A DNA stretch of 64,000 nucleotides from positions 248,001 through 312,000 of the forward strand of contig PQWQ01000034.1 in assembly GCA_002943765.1 (NCBI GenBank). Direction: 5' to 3'. Under the pieces are notes generated by a model. That model was not told the DNA's origin and ran no database searches. It worked only from the letters and a program-made list of their open reading frames with translations. Each line of letters opens with the position of its first letter. Position 1 is the first letter of the stretch. Source of the DNA: Psoroptes ovis. Taxonomy: Eukaryota > Arthropoda > Arachnida > Sarcoptiformes > Psoroptidae. The translations under genes were made by a program, and so were the position numbers. Below, one piece after another: positions 1 to 12,939 of this stretch.

Positions 1-151
1 AGCAAAATAAAGAAAATACATTCCTTTTGATTCGATATTCTTCCATATTCCATTATTGATTTCTTAAGTAAGTTGAGTATTTGTATTTTTGTCATTAAAA
101 TATCTTTAAATGTGTATTCTTCTCTCAGTAAAACTTAATAGCCCGTACAAA

Positions 152-2646
152 ATGGATACAAGTACAAATGTCATGAAATTTTCAGCCACAGAAAATGGTT
201 CGACTACAACAACGACCACAATAAATGTGGAATTGAATGTTAGCCTTAAATTGTCGGATGATAATAATAATAATGGTGATGATGATGCAACAGCAGCAGC
301 AGCAGCAGCAGCTACCTCATTCACTCAGCAACAACAATCGAAAGGTGGTCAATATAAACTTCATGTACCAATGAATGGTACATTCATTGTGAATGGTGGA
401 GATGCGATCAATAGTCAATCATCAATTTCAACCTTGACAACAACAACAACCACCACCACCTCATCATCATCTAGTTGTAATAATGAAACATCAACAGATA
501 CCAAGCTAATTTTCTTCGAAATGATGGCCCAATTGATTCGGCATCAATTAGCGTTATGTGATGCACAATCTAATCAATCTGACATTTCATTTCCAAGATT
601 GAAACATGTGAATGATCAGCGTCCTTACATGTTACAACCATCATTATTCCCGTTAAAGTATCCTACGGTCTATTTTGTTGATGAAGATGATATTTGTAAG
701 TATTTTCATTTTGGAAATATCTTTGAAAATGATCAAGTATTCATAATTGAAATTAATTGAAAATTTAGTATCTGATGTACCGCAAGAAGTAAAACCATTT
801 CTCAGATGGAAAATTACCAGCATTACGGCCAATACAATGCGTGCGATTGTTGTTCGTTCTGGCTATAAACTTATGGCTGGTATGTTGTTGAGCTAAATAT
901 GTTCATTTATTAAGTATTTATTTAACCCTTTATTCATAGTTGATCGTAATAAAAATAAAACATTCAACAATTGGAATGCTATTTGGTGTAAACATTTACG
1001 TGTAAATGAATTTCAATCGATTGGTTATTATCAACGTGTCAATCATTTTCCTGGTAGTTTTAATTTTGGTCGTAAAGATCGTCTTTGGTTAAATTTAAAA
1101 GCAAAAATTGAAAAATATGGCGGCGATTCATTCGGGAATTTTCATCCACCAACATTTATTATGCCCGCTGATTATTCAACATTGATTTCATATTGGAACA
1201 GTAATGAATCGATTTGTCATAATAATCATAAATCTCAATGTACAAATAGTGATATTTCAAAGCCAAAATTATTTATATGTAAACCTCCAGCATCAGCTCG
1301 TGGACAAGGCATCGATATTGTCTCGAATTTAGATGAATTAAATATTTTAATGTTAAAGGCAGCCACCAGTAATAATAATAACAATGACAGCAATAATAAT
1401 AATAATGGTTCAAACAAAAAGCCAAAAGTTACATTGGTTGTTCAAGAATACATTTCGAATCCATGTCTTTTACATAATGATGCCAAATTTGATTTACGTG
1501 TTTATGTATTAATAACATCAATATTACCACTACGTGTTTATGTTTACGATGAAGGATTAGTTCGATTTGCAGCCAATCGTTATTCAAATAATGTTGATGA
1601 TATCAAAAATCAATACATTCATCTAACAAATTATAGTGTAAACAAGAATTGTGTCGAATATATGCCCAACAGTAATGTTGATGGACAAGATGGTCATAAA
1701 TGGACCCTGAAAACATTATGGAAATATTTATCATTAACCAAAGGTGTGGATGTCGATCAAATATGGCAACAAATTGTTGATCTTATTGTTAAAACCGTGA
1801 TCAGTGCTCAATCAAACATATTGACATTATTGAAAAAACAATTAAAAAATCCACGTTCATGTTTTGAATTGCTTGGTTTCGATATAATTTTAGATGATAA
1901 TCTTAAATTATGGCTACTCGAAGTGAATATAACACCAAGTCTGCGAGCTGATTCGGTGCTGGATTTTTCTGTTAAAAATCAATTAGTCAAAGATATATTG
2001 AATACATTAGGATATCAACTATCACCACGTTTTCGTCGTCATTATAATTTTGGTCATTTAGTTTGTCCAGAAAAAAATGACATACTAACGCAGATGAGCA
2101 TTCCTAATGTTGACAAGGTAAGGACATTCATTCATTTATTCGATCATTTAATATTTATCTCCTTTTCAATTAGCACAAACATTTCGAACAATCATTTAGT
2201 ACCATAAACAAATGTGAAGATGTCAACTTATTATTCGAACAGATTGTCGAACAATTAAATGATGATGATATTGTTCAATTAACGGAAAGTGAAGATGAAT
2301 TGAATCGTTGTGGTAAATTTATACGTGCATTTCCATCGAAGATCAGTAAAAATTATTTAAAATATTTTGATTATTGTCATTATTATGATTTATTATTATC
2401 CGCATGGGAAACTAAATTTAATCATCAAAGACAAATGGGCATTGAACGTTTGCAGAAGTATATTTTAGACAAGAATTCCATCGAAACATATGTGGATAAC
2501 ATTAAAGTATGTTTATATCTTAACCCTTTGGTTCAAATTATTTAATTATTTTCCTCTATTTTTACTTACAGAATCAATTGAAAGAATTGGACAAAAATAT
2601 TGCAGCTTTACGCCAGCAACAACATCAACAACAGCAGTCATCATGA
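152..2646 (+). CDS. TTLL4: TTLL4-type tubulin polyglutamylase
   Basis: Predicted ATP-dependent ligase that adds glutamate side chains to tubulin tails. Five exons read through in phase: 152-695, 769-879, 940-2117, 2174-2506 and 2572-2646, giving about 746 aa. I chose ATG 152 rather than 110 because a pyrimidine-rich run ending in CAG (121-128) looks like a splice acceptor in the 5' leader. The N-terminal ~150 residues are low complexity (Asp/Asn, Ala and Thr runs). The TTL ATP-grasp core follows, with KPPASARGQGI, KFDLRVYV, HLTNYSVNK and the ligand-binding LWLLEVNITPSL. These match the TTLL4 branch (KPPASARG, HLTNYSVNK) better than TTLL5 or TTLL6. A 60-bp Asn/Asp-rich insert sits inside the core near 1370-1420. 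The protein ends in a Gln-rich tail. Family assignment is firm; TTLL4 rather than a neighbouring paralogue is inferred from memory of the family. Confidence 0.9.
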
Positions 2647-2801
2647 AAATTGAATCGATTTGTATAATCAATCAGTATCAAACTATTTTTGAAAATAAGA
2701 ATAAATAATTGAAATATATGTGTAACTATTTCATAAATGTCAAAACGTTCTTAATTGATGCAGCAAAATGTTGATAATCAAATCAAAGCATGTATTCAAT
2801 C

Positions 2802-2807
2802 AATAAA
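2802..2807 (+). terminator. poly(A) signal of the TTLL4-type gene
   Basis: AATAAA lies 156 nt after the stop codon at 2646 and is the first canonical signal downstream. The rest of 2647-3176 is AT-rich and holds no other feature I can support. The next gene starts on the same strand at 3177. Confidence 0.5.
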
Positions 2808-3176
2808 GTTTCAAAATTTTCCTGTATCTGGTCATGGCCAGCAGCTATTTGACATTTATTTCATTCCATGTTGAAGACTTGTCACTGTCTTCAACAATTG
2901 ACAAAAATCGACCCTTAATTCTGGCCATAAACGATGGTCATTTGCGTAACGACCTCTTCGTTTTGATGTTTTGAATATCAATTCAATTCATGTCTAAAGT
3001 TCAAATTTGTGACATGACATATGTGAATTTTTCACTTTTTTTGAAAAATTCGAATTTCTATTTTCGCTTTTTTCTATGCCATACATAAATCTATGGTGTG
3101 TGATTGAAATATATTTGAATTTTTTGATTTTTCAAAATTAATTTAGCTGAATTTTTTTTAAGCATCGAAATTACCA

Positions 3177-5312
3177 ATGAATTTACAAATGTTTAGGTAA
3201 TATACTGAATCCAATTGAACGGAATTTAATATTTCTTTGTTTCATAGACATGATTGTGACAATTCTTCAAATGAACGATTTTCATCAATATCATTGTCGT
3301 CATCATCATCATCTATTGATTCAATTGAAAACAATGATGATGAAATATTGATTGAAGACCATGATAAATACCCGGTTAAAATAGACAATGGTTTAGCTAA
3401 ATTATTGAAACCACATCAAATAAATGGTATTAAATTTATGTATAATTGTACTATCGATTGCATCAGCAAACTAAAATGTACCAAAAATGATGATCAATCA
3501 GTCAGTGGATGTATTTTAGCACATTCAATGGGTCTTGGTAAAACATTACAAGTTGTTACATTGATTCATACAATGTTTATGAATCCTGTGATCAAAGAAT
3601 TTATCAAAAAAGTGTTGATTATTGTTCCATATAATGTTGCACAAAATTGGTTCGATGAATTCCAAAAATGGCAGCAAAAATGCATCAATAAAAATGCAAT
3701 CTCATATGTATGGAAAATGTTTGAATCGAAATCCAGCTCCAAACGTCAACATATGATTATGGATTGGGATTTTTATGGTGGTGTTATGATCATAACTAGT
3801 CGATTGGCCACGAATTTGATTGAAAAATTGATTGATGCTGATTTGGTCATCGTCGATGAAGGACATTTGTTGAAAAATAATAAAACAGCATTTTATAAAG
3901 CATTGAATATGATCAAAACACGGCGAAGAATTGTATTGACCGGTACACCATTACAAAACAATTTGACTGAATATTTTTTCATGATCGATTTCATTAAACC
4001 GAAATTATTGGGACAACTTGAACTGTTTCGAATTCGTTTCGAAATACCAATCAATAATGGACAATTAATCGATTCGACTGATGATAAAATTAAATTAATG
4101 AAAAAGCGGCTACATGTCCTAAGTAAAAAAGTAAAAAATTATGTACACCGGTGTGATTATGAAATTTTGGTACCATATCTTCCACCTAAACATGAATATG
4201 TGCTGAGTATTCGTATGACATCACTGCAAACACGTTTATATCAATATTACATAAACAATGTGACCACAATCACAAGGAAAAATCTTTTGAATGATGCAAG
4301 AATATTAATGTTGATCAATAATCATCCATTTTTATTATTAGATTATTATCGTGAACGATATAATCAAGAAAATTTCAACACCCACCGGGATTATTGGTGG
4401 CGAAAAGTTATTAGTCAATATGAAGAAGATCGAATTGATGATATTGGATTTAGTAATAAATTTACCATTGTTTTCTTCATACTTGAACATTGTAAAATAA
4501 TTGACGATAAAATATTGATATTTTCACAGAGTATTGCCACATTGAATTATTTAGAACAATTATTGAACATGAATGATTGGATCAAAGATGAGGATTATTT
4601 TCGAATCGATGGTCAAGTTGATATTGATAAACGTCATGATGTAATTGAACGATTTAATGATCAAAATAATAAACGTGCTCGTTTGATGTTGATATCGATT
4701 CGTGCCGGTGGTATCGGTATCAATTTGACTGCAGCAAATCGTGTAATTATACTTGATTGTAGCTGGAATCCGGCAATCGATTCTCAGGCAATTTTCCGTG
4801 TATTTCGTCTAGGACAAACGAAACCAGTGTTCATTTATCGTCTCGTATCATATGGTACAATGGAATGGAAAATATATGAACGTCAAGTTCAAAAACAATC
4901 ATTATCGAAACGTGTGGTTGATGAACAACATGTTGTACGTAATTATACACGTGCCGAATTGGAAGAAATGTATCGATTCGAAGAGTCACCCGAATTTATT
5001 GCCATTCCAGAAATACCCAGTGATAATCTTTTGGCCGACTTGCTATCAACAAATAGTCATTCCATATTCACTTATCATGAACATGATTCATTATTAGCAT
5101 TACGACCTGAAGAAGAATTGAATGATTATGAAAAACAAGAAGCATTGGCCGAATTAGAATCAAGTCATAATAATGATCATTATCGTCATCCACATCGATC
5201 ATCTGCAGTATCTAAACATCAAAGAAAAACGAATAATAATAATAATAATAATAATTCATCATTCATAAATGACAATAATAAAAAAATAACTGTAATTACA
5301 TTAGATGATTGA
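3177..5312 (+). CDS. ATRX/XNP-type SNF2 chromatin remodelling ATPase (short form)
   Basis: Predicted SNF2 DNA translocase of the ATRX group, acting on chromatin in the nucleus. A tiny first exon 3177-3196 (ATG with CCA upstream) joins 3248-5312 across a 51-nt GT-AG intron, giving about 694 aa. Visible motifs: Walker A GLGKT near residue 102, DEGH box near 210, LTGTPLQNN near 238, and the C-terminal lobe with SIRAGGIGINLTAANRV, the arginine-finger segment FRVFRLGQ and TKPVFIYRL. LPPKHEYVLSIRMTSLQ and the DEGH box place it with ATRX rather than CHD, ISWI or INO80; RAD54L2/ARIP4 is the nearest alternative. It is far shorter than human ATRX (about 2,500 aa) and has no ADD/PHD histone-reader domain. 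Only a Ser/Asp-rich N-terminus of ~45 residues precedes the helicase. The C-terminus is an Asn-rich tail. Confidence 0.87.
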
Positions 5313-5697
5313 TCAATGTTAATATTCTTCTTCGCTAATTTTGATCATTAATACTGTATTACCATTAATTTATTGACATTAAATTAAATTTTAAAAAAAA
5401 TTTCAAAACCGTCGTTTATGAACATATCCAAAATATGAATTTTATCAAAAAAATAATTTTGTTTACATTTTCAATTGTCAATTGACTTGATTCTTAAATT
5501 TTTTATAAGAGAAAATGCGTAATTTGAGTTTTTGTTTGAATCGTCGTCAATTCAATTTGGTATCAAATCAAATGACATAATCAATAAATAATCAACATAA
5601 ATATCCATCACCAAACAAATAAGAAAACCAAACTATTTTGCATTTAAATCATTTAACTAAATTAATTCAATTCAATTCAATCAAATACAACCAGAAG

Positions 5698-7633
5698 ATG
5701 TATGCTGTATTTCCATTCGAAAATATAGCCACCATATTGTCATCATTTTTATTCGCTTTATTGGTTGGTACTTGTTTATTTAATTGTTAGATTGATTTAA
5801 TTGATTCAATTTTAACTTTGTTTTGAAATAGTTCATCATTCTATTTTCAATATATTATGTACGAAAATATTCGGATCGAGAAAATTCAATTCGTACTACA
5901 AACATAACAGCCATAATATCATTAATCATAGCTTTATTAACATGTTCATTACTACCGATCGATATATTCATTGTATCATCGATGAAATATTCGAATGGTA
6001 CATTTAAACAATGGGCATACAATGTAACTGTTCGTCAACGATTCGAAGAACAAATTCTTGATGCATATTATGGTATGTTCCAATTTGAATGGATATTTAT
6101 TAATTAATCAATTGTTTACTTGTCATGTTTTGAATTATAGCATTATATTCAATCATTTTCGCATTCATTTTCCTGGTCATACCATTTGTTTATTTTTATT
6201 TTGAAGAACGTGAAAGTTCAATTTTTGATCGAAATCCAACGCTGAATGCATTAAAAAATACATTGATATTTGTATTATTGGCCACATTCTTCCTACTCAT
6301 AGGGTATGTGAATCAATCTAATCAATGATCTTGACACTCATCACATTATCATTGAATTGTTTTCTTTAATTTGATGCAGAGCATTCGTACCGCTGAGACC
6401 CGCTCCGAACGACAACACAAATCCATCATGGATCGATAAATTTAAGAATATAATAAACATATTGGGTAAAAATCGTGGTGAAGATGCAATGTCAATGGTA
6501 CTATCAATATTGACAGCAATCGGTGTGACAAATGTTGCCATTTATACATCATATGGAATGTTTTCATGGCCTGTCAATCTAATCAAAGGCACAAGCAGTG
6601 CACGGAAACAATTACAAGACATTGAAGATCGTCATTTGAATAATAGTTTCAACATAAATAGTCTGCGGGAAAAATTACAAACAACCGGACATTTGACTGA
6701 ACGAGAAATGAATCGATTACGTAGCTTAGAAGAACAAGAACGAATAACGAGTCTAGAAGAATCATATGTAAACGAATATCGTCAAAGCTATTTCTATCGA
6801 TTACGATTCCTATTAAGACCCATTCAAACAATTTTCGGATTATTCATTTTATTGATCTCCATATTGGTTTGGGTATCGCTTCTGATTACCAAGTAAGAGA
6901 TCAAACAACAAAATCATTCGTGTACTGATTAATGTTTTCTATCATTATTATTGTTAAATAGTACCGATAAAGCTTTTCATTCTTTAGGCATGCATATGGG
7001 CTATTCATTGATGAATGCATCGTTTTCTAATCCGATCAATTTCATTTTATCCGAATTACACACTGTTTATCCATTGGATTATTTACTTGTACTGGTGATT
7101 ACATTTTCATTGGTCATGTATACGATTTCTGGTTTCAAACACATTGGAATTCGATTTATTTGTTTCACTGTAAGTAATATGTCCATTTATCAGTTCGATT
7201 TATTTATGTTTTTGTTCTTTTTTGACAGTTATACAAAATCAAACCAGGAAAAACAGCACCACAAGCATTATTGGTCATGTTTGCATCGGTCATGGTGACC
7301 ATTCTTGGAATTAATGTTTTATTTTATTCAGCTTTTCCACAATATGCAACATATGGAAGTCAATTCTATGTGGATGATTATTCGAACCCTAATTCTACAA
7401 TTGTTAAAATTTGTAGTTTAGATTCACCGAAAGATTCATGTACAATGACCAGAATGAGTGCACTTTTGGTACGGTTTTTTTACAAAGCTTGGTTTTTCGG
7501 TGCTTATTACTATTGGATGATGTGGTCATTTTTAATTATTTCACTGTGTACATTTATATATGTTTCATTAAGGCCTAAACAACCAATCACCGAAGGCTTG
7601 TTGGAAGCTGATTTTGAAAGTGATTTGAATTAG
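5698..7633 (+). CDS. LMBRD1: LMBR1-domain protein 1, lysosomal cobalamin transport
   Basis: Multipass lysosomal membrane protein needed to release cobalamin (vitamin B12) from the lysosome. Six exons: 5698-5763, 5832-6072, 6141-6303, 6380-6892, 6962-7169 and 7229-7633, about 531 aa (human 540). Conserved stretches include YVRKYSDREN, LLPIDIF, the NGTF glycosylation site in the first loop, WPVNLIKGT, NTDKAFHSLG, NPINFILSELHTVYPLDY and LYKIKPGKTAPQAL. About nine hydrophobic segments are visible. Exons 2-6 join with good GT-AG sites. Exon 1 can be kept in frame only by a weak donor (GTTGGT at 5764), because the better GTACTT at 5768 shifts the frame, so the first 22 residues are tentative. Introns are 57-76 nt. 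The stop at 7633 is followed by about 930 bp without a gene. Confidence 0.9.
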
Positions 7634-8562
7634 TGATGAGCAATTTTTTTGTGTCCCATATTTTCTCTTTTATTCAATTATCTCACAATCATGTAATCGG
7701 TAGCAATCGTTTTTGATTTTGATCAATACAAATTATTCAAATGAAATGATCATTGTTTCATAATTTTAAAAAAGTAACTAGTGTTGATTGTTAACAATAG
7801 ATGGCGACATTTTACCAATTTTTACAGTGGAAACTCTTTTCGAATACCACCGCGCAAAAGCTGCTTTTCGAAAGGTTGAAATAGTCATCGAAATGCCCGA
7901 ATATGAAACGGGTTAAGCAAAATCAATGAGAGCGAAAGGAAAGACGAGCCCTAGCCTGACTATTCCTGAATTGAAACCGCCAAATATGTTTTGTTTTGAG
8001 CTTCGAGAAAACGGATTTTTTCTTTGCTCACCGATAAACAACGATCATCTTCGAATCAAAACACATTCATAGGACTGTCTTCAAAATTTTACTCATTTGA
8101 ACCCAAAATACAACATTATATATAAACATATATGTGTAGTAACCACCAGTGACAATATAATAAAAATGTTTGATTAAAATATCAAATGATACAGCTACAC
8201 AATACTCTATTATTAACAATTGTGTTTGTGTATATTAAATTGAAGTTTACAAGTTTTATTTTGTATTGAATTCAAATATATGTGTGTTTTCATATGTTTG
8301 TGTGTAAATAGACCAAACAACAAATTATTCTCTGGCCTTTTGTATTCTGTTTCTTTTTATATTTTGAAGAGAAAATAAATGTCAAGAGTCGTCAAAATAG
8401 AAAAAACTCATGTTTATCAAATTCTGATCTGATTGAAATTGAAATAAACAAACAAAAATTCCAGAGCTTTATCCGCTGTGATCAACAAAATAAATTAATC
8501 AATTCTAATTAATAATCGATTAATTCTACTGTAAAATTTAAAATCAAAATTCTTAAGAAATA
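7634..8562. other. intergenic region with a CpG-richer patch
   Basis: I see no open frame here. The stretch 7797-8000 is less AT-rich than its surroundings and opens with AGATGGCGACA (7798-7808), a motif that recurs near other genes in the window. It is a reasonable place for the promoter of the downstream gene, whose ATG is at 8563. The rest is AT-rich with TATGTGTGTT-like runs near 8275-8310. Confidence 0.35.
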
Positions 8563-11500
8563 ATGAAAGTATCATCGACAACAATTGAAAAAAGTACAAG
8601 CACAAACAATAATTCAAAAATATCAATGTTAAGCACAACCACAACAACAACAGCAGTGAAACAAAACAATAATCTTAAGAATAATGATGAAACATTAAAA
8701 CAATTAATTGATAATGATAAACAATCGACACCGACTCAGCTGATTATGCATCATCAATCATCGATGAAATTTTCGGTTACTCCTCTATGTGATACGAATC
8801 GAAAAACCTGTCATGATAATTTTGATAATGATGGTGATAGTAATGTTGAACAGCAACAACAACCAACAACATTTAAAGTAAATAATGGTCGTCGTCGTAG
8901 ATCAATTAATTCTTTTTCAGTGGTGGCGTTATCGTCGTCATCATCGAAAACAGAAGAAAAAGAACAAGAAGAAGAACGAGACAAAACAAAAACATTGCTT
9001 TCCTATTCTTCAACAGAATCCATTGACGATGATGATGACGAAATGTCAATGACCATCGATTCATTATCGAATGAATATGAAAATGATTCACAAAAAATAG
9101 CCACCAATAACAACAACAACAACATTAATGATGATGAAACAATGAATATTGATCAAATCGAACATCAGAACAATGATGAAAATGATAATAAATCAACAAA
9201 AAATATTAATGATCTAATTACAAGTCCAATTTTGAATAAGTAAACAAATTTTAAAATTAATTCGATCGAATTCACATTATTCTGATCATATTTTATCATT
9301 TTCCACAGGTTATCATCACATGTGATTGATAAGAGTGAAATATTGAAAAATATCCAGTCAATTCGACCGAATTCAAATGGTATGGTTTTAAATTTCGATG
9401 ATGATGCAGATGACAATGATAATGATAACAAAATAGAAGAGAAAAACAATTCAAACAATAATAATAATAATCGTTTGGAATGTTCAACAAATAATGAATC
9501 AACAAATTCAAGTCAAAAATGTTCAACTGTGATATCATCTCAATTATCAACACCGAAAACAAATGAAACAACAACACCATCACAACCAAATCTATATGGT
9601 GGATCAGCAAGAGCATTAGCCATTTTGAAAGCAGCATCACCAAAAACGAATGAAACAACATTTGTATCATCATCTGAAGAATCATCGTCATCGTCTTCGT
9701 CTTTAGACAATTGGAATAGTAGCACCACCAATAACAATAATAATCAAAGAATATCTGAAATTCGTACCAAAAAATTACCATCACCTTCTTATAGTCGTGG
9801 TTCAGCGCTGCTTAAAGCATTACAAAATCAATTGAAAAATACTTTGAACACGGCAAATAATGATAGTTTGAATAGTGAACAACAACAGCTACAAACACCG
9901 ACAAAATCATCTAAATCAATACTTAAATCATCATCGAACGAATCATCGTCGGCAACTAAAAAGAAAAAAATGGTACTATTCAGCGAACCAGTCGTTTCGA
10001 ATGAATTTCATTTTGACAAATCATCATCTACATTAACAATGAAACGTAAAAAATTGAATTTATTCCTAGAAGAAGTAGAAGAAGAAAACGATGAATCATT
10101 CATATCATCATCATCATCATCATCAGCGGCGGCGGCAAAAAGTATAGAAATCAGCAAAACAAGCAGTAATGATGATAAATGTCGGGCCAGTTGTGATGAG
10201 AAAAAAATTGATGATTATTTTCCAATCAGTACAAACAAACAATCAAATACAAACAGTAATCAAAGTCAAGATAAATCTTTGAATGGATTAATCGAAAATG
10301 ATGATAATTCATCAATTGAATTAGTGTATTCATGTGAAAAGCCTTTGATTAAAAATTATGATAAGAAAAATGATGAAACTGATGAAATATTAATTAATGA
10401 TGATGAACAATTGATACAAATCGTTAGCATACCGTCATCAGTTGATGATGAATGTGAATTATTATCACCGAAAACTAATGATGGTATCGATGAGCTCATC
10501 ATTAAAGATGTGTCGAATGATGAGCATTTAATCGACAACAATTCAGATATTGAAGTGATACCATTGATTCATTCACCGAATCCATCTCTGGATCAATCAT
10601 CACCCTTATCAGAAACGCCAAAAATACAGACCGAATTAATTGAATTGGCTGAAATTTCTGTTGATGATGATTTGGATGAAAATTCATCTATCGTCGACTC
10701 CGAACCAAATAAAACGATTGAAACAATTATTTTAGATGATGATCAATCATCGCCATCGATAGTTGATGAACAACATGCCAAAACAATTAATGAGGTGAAA
10801 GAATCGAACTCACAGGCGAATTCGATCATTGAAAAATCCTTCACAGGAGAATCAAAAGAATTGAAAAATGGTCAAACGAATGAAGAATCGAATTCAACAA
10901 CATTCATTGAATCAGTAGATCAATCATCGCCAGTGATTAATATTGTTTCACGATCAATGGCAATGTTACGTGCCGTATCTGAAACAATTACATTGTCGAA
11001 TTCAACAATAAATATGAAAAATAATGATAACCCAAAAATGATTGAATCATCAACATTAAACATTGTTGATAAACCCACTCGTGCATCGATCATATTGAAT
11101 GCAGCTAAAGAAAATTTTCAGAAAACAATTTCAAATGAATCACCACTTCGAACGAGTAATGATTCAAATAATCGTAAATCAATTCTACGTACGCCAAGTA
11201 AAGGTAATGTTTATTTATTTTTATTTCAATAAAATTATTTCCATTAAATTGACTCTAATTTCAATACACACAGACAATACACCATTAACGGCCAAAAAGA
11301 AACGTGTAATATTTTCCGAACCAGTTGTCAGTGATGAACTGATATTTGATCGTTCATCAACGATTCTTTCATCGTTACAACAATCAATGATTAGTGGCAG
11401 CAAACGACCAAGTTCCGAAATATCAACATTTTCAATTGGTTCAATTATTAATCAACAAAACAATGATAACAATCATAATAATGATGATTTAAAACACGAT

Positions 11501-12169
11501 TCGAATGAAAAAATTGATGAAAATGATGTCATTTTGATGAATGTAAACAGCAATGATAATAATTCGACGATTAAACGAAGAAAATTACGACATCAAAAAG
11601 CAACATTAGAATATAATGATGATTTATTATCATCTTCACAAGAATCATTAGAAAATAATAATGATTCTACTAAACACCTGAACAATGAAGCGCCAACAAA
11701 TGTTCAATCGCAAAGTGATCAAGATGCAGACATCAAAACGGATTCCGATCCGGACATTTTACTATTGAATAAATGTTCAAAGCAAGCATCAAGCAATAAA
11801 GTGAATGATATTAACGATGACTCAATGATCAATGATGACCAATCAACTCAAACATCTAATGATGATGACGAAGAAGAAGAAGTTTGGAATGAATTTGAAG
11901 AGTCAGAAATATATACACAAAAATATAGTAATGATTATAATAATATTTCATCGATCGATCATTTTAATTATCGTAATAATCGAAACAATGACATTTCATA
12001 CAATGATGACGAATACATTAGTAAAGTTGATATTCAACAAGACGATGATGATGATGATGATGAAATGATTGACATCAAAATACCGATTAAATTGGCAAAA
12101 AAATTTGTACATTATCTTAATAAGTATATTAATCAATATGAAAACAAAAATGAATCATCATTTAATTGA
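8563..12169 (+). CDS. disordered protein with two SILK + RVxF PP1-docking cassettes (RIF1-tail-like)
   Basis: I do not recognise a globular domain. Three exons, 8563-9239, 9309-11203 and 11274-12169, join in phase and give about 1155 aa, almost all Ser, Asn, Asp and Glu. Two copies of a PP1-docking cassette stand out. The first is SILK (residues 429-432), 13 residues, then KMVLF and SEPVVSNE (446-458). The second is SILR (850-853), 14 residues, then RVIF and SEPVVSDE (868-879). Both fit the [GS]IL[KR] and [RK]xVxF docking rules. Each cassette is preceded by two short helix-like segments (SARALAILKAA, GSALLKALQ; SMAMLRAV, ASIILNAAK). Metazoan RIF1 carries a SILK/RVSF pair in its C-terminal region, so a RIF1-derived PP1 adaptor is plausible, but RIF1's HEAT repeats are absent and LMBRD1 occupies the space upstream. 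The function (PP1 recruitment, probably nuclear) is inferred. Confidence 0.75.
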
Positions 12170-12399
12170 TAAAGATTGTGCCTATTTCATTTACATAAAC
12201 ATTAATAAACAAACATTCACACTGAGCTTTTTTAATTGTCGATTCAAAGTCAATCGATTAGAATCAACACTAACAAATGAAAAACAAACATTTTCCACAA
12301 TTTGAAATCATTTTTCGACTAATAATTTAAGACAACAAATAAAATTAATTATTTAGTTTGTTTGATCAGTTTTAAATCTAAATTTTGATCAATTTTTTT

Positions 12400-12930
12400 C
12401 AATAATTTACAAAGTCTATAGACTGATTTTTTCAGTTTTTCTATAAATTTTTGTGAATTTGTTAATAAATTTTCCGCGAACTTGACCCTTAGTTTTTTCA
12501 AGTATGTCCAAAATTTCAATCCCTATGGCATCAGTCCGTTTCAGTTTATCCCTACCAATTTTCAAACTCTCAAAAATAATAACCGTGATCACATTTCAGA
12601 TTTTTAATTTAGCTATACTTAGTATTCAAATCCGAGAACTATCTTCCTATTTATCTAATAGCCAAAGTTATACTATATTAGTCCATCTGCAATGTTAGGG
12701 ATACACAGGCATATTCCTAGTCCAAATTTCCAAAGCCTATATCACTATTCCATCTCCATTTCCATTTCATTAAAGGCTATAGCTGTACTCTTTCTCCAAA
12801 TTTACGAAAGCTTTAGCTTTAGTTTTCCTAAAAGTTCACATAGGTTTTAGTCTTGATTCTTCCCCAAATTACCAAAGACTGTATCCATAAACTATCTTTA
12901 TATTGCAAAAGACTATATTCCTGGTATTAT
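12400..12930. repeat. degenerate AAAGACTATAGTCTT satellite-like sequence, left flank
   Basis: This outer flank of the big inverted repeat consists of diverged repeats of a short motif around the palindrome AAAGACTATAGTCTTT followed by an A/T run. Examples are near 12,411, 12,740 and 12,775. The same motif recurs near 14,035, 14,130 and 14,160, and in mirror-image places at 23,270-23,370, 24,600-24,900 and 25,615. Copies are too diverged to fix a period by eye. Confidence 0.5.
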
Positions 12931-12939
12931 CGATAATCA

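Noticed and set aside
110..151. ATG at 110 as start of the TTLL4-type gene
   Set aside because: The sequence just after it is a pyrimidine-rich tract ending in CAG, typical of a splice acceptor, so this ATG probably lies in an intron. ATG 152 has a better context (AAAATGG).
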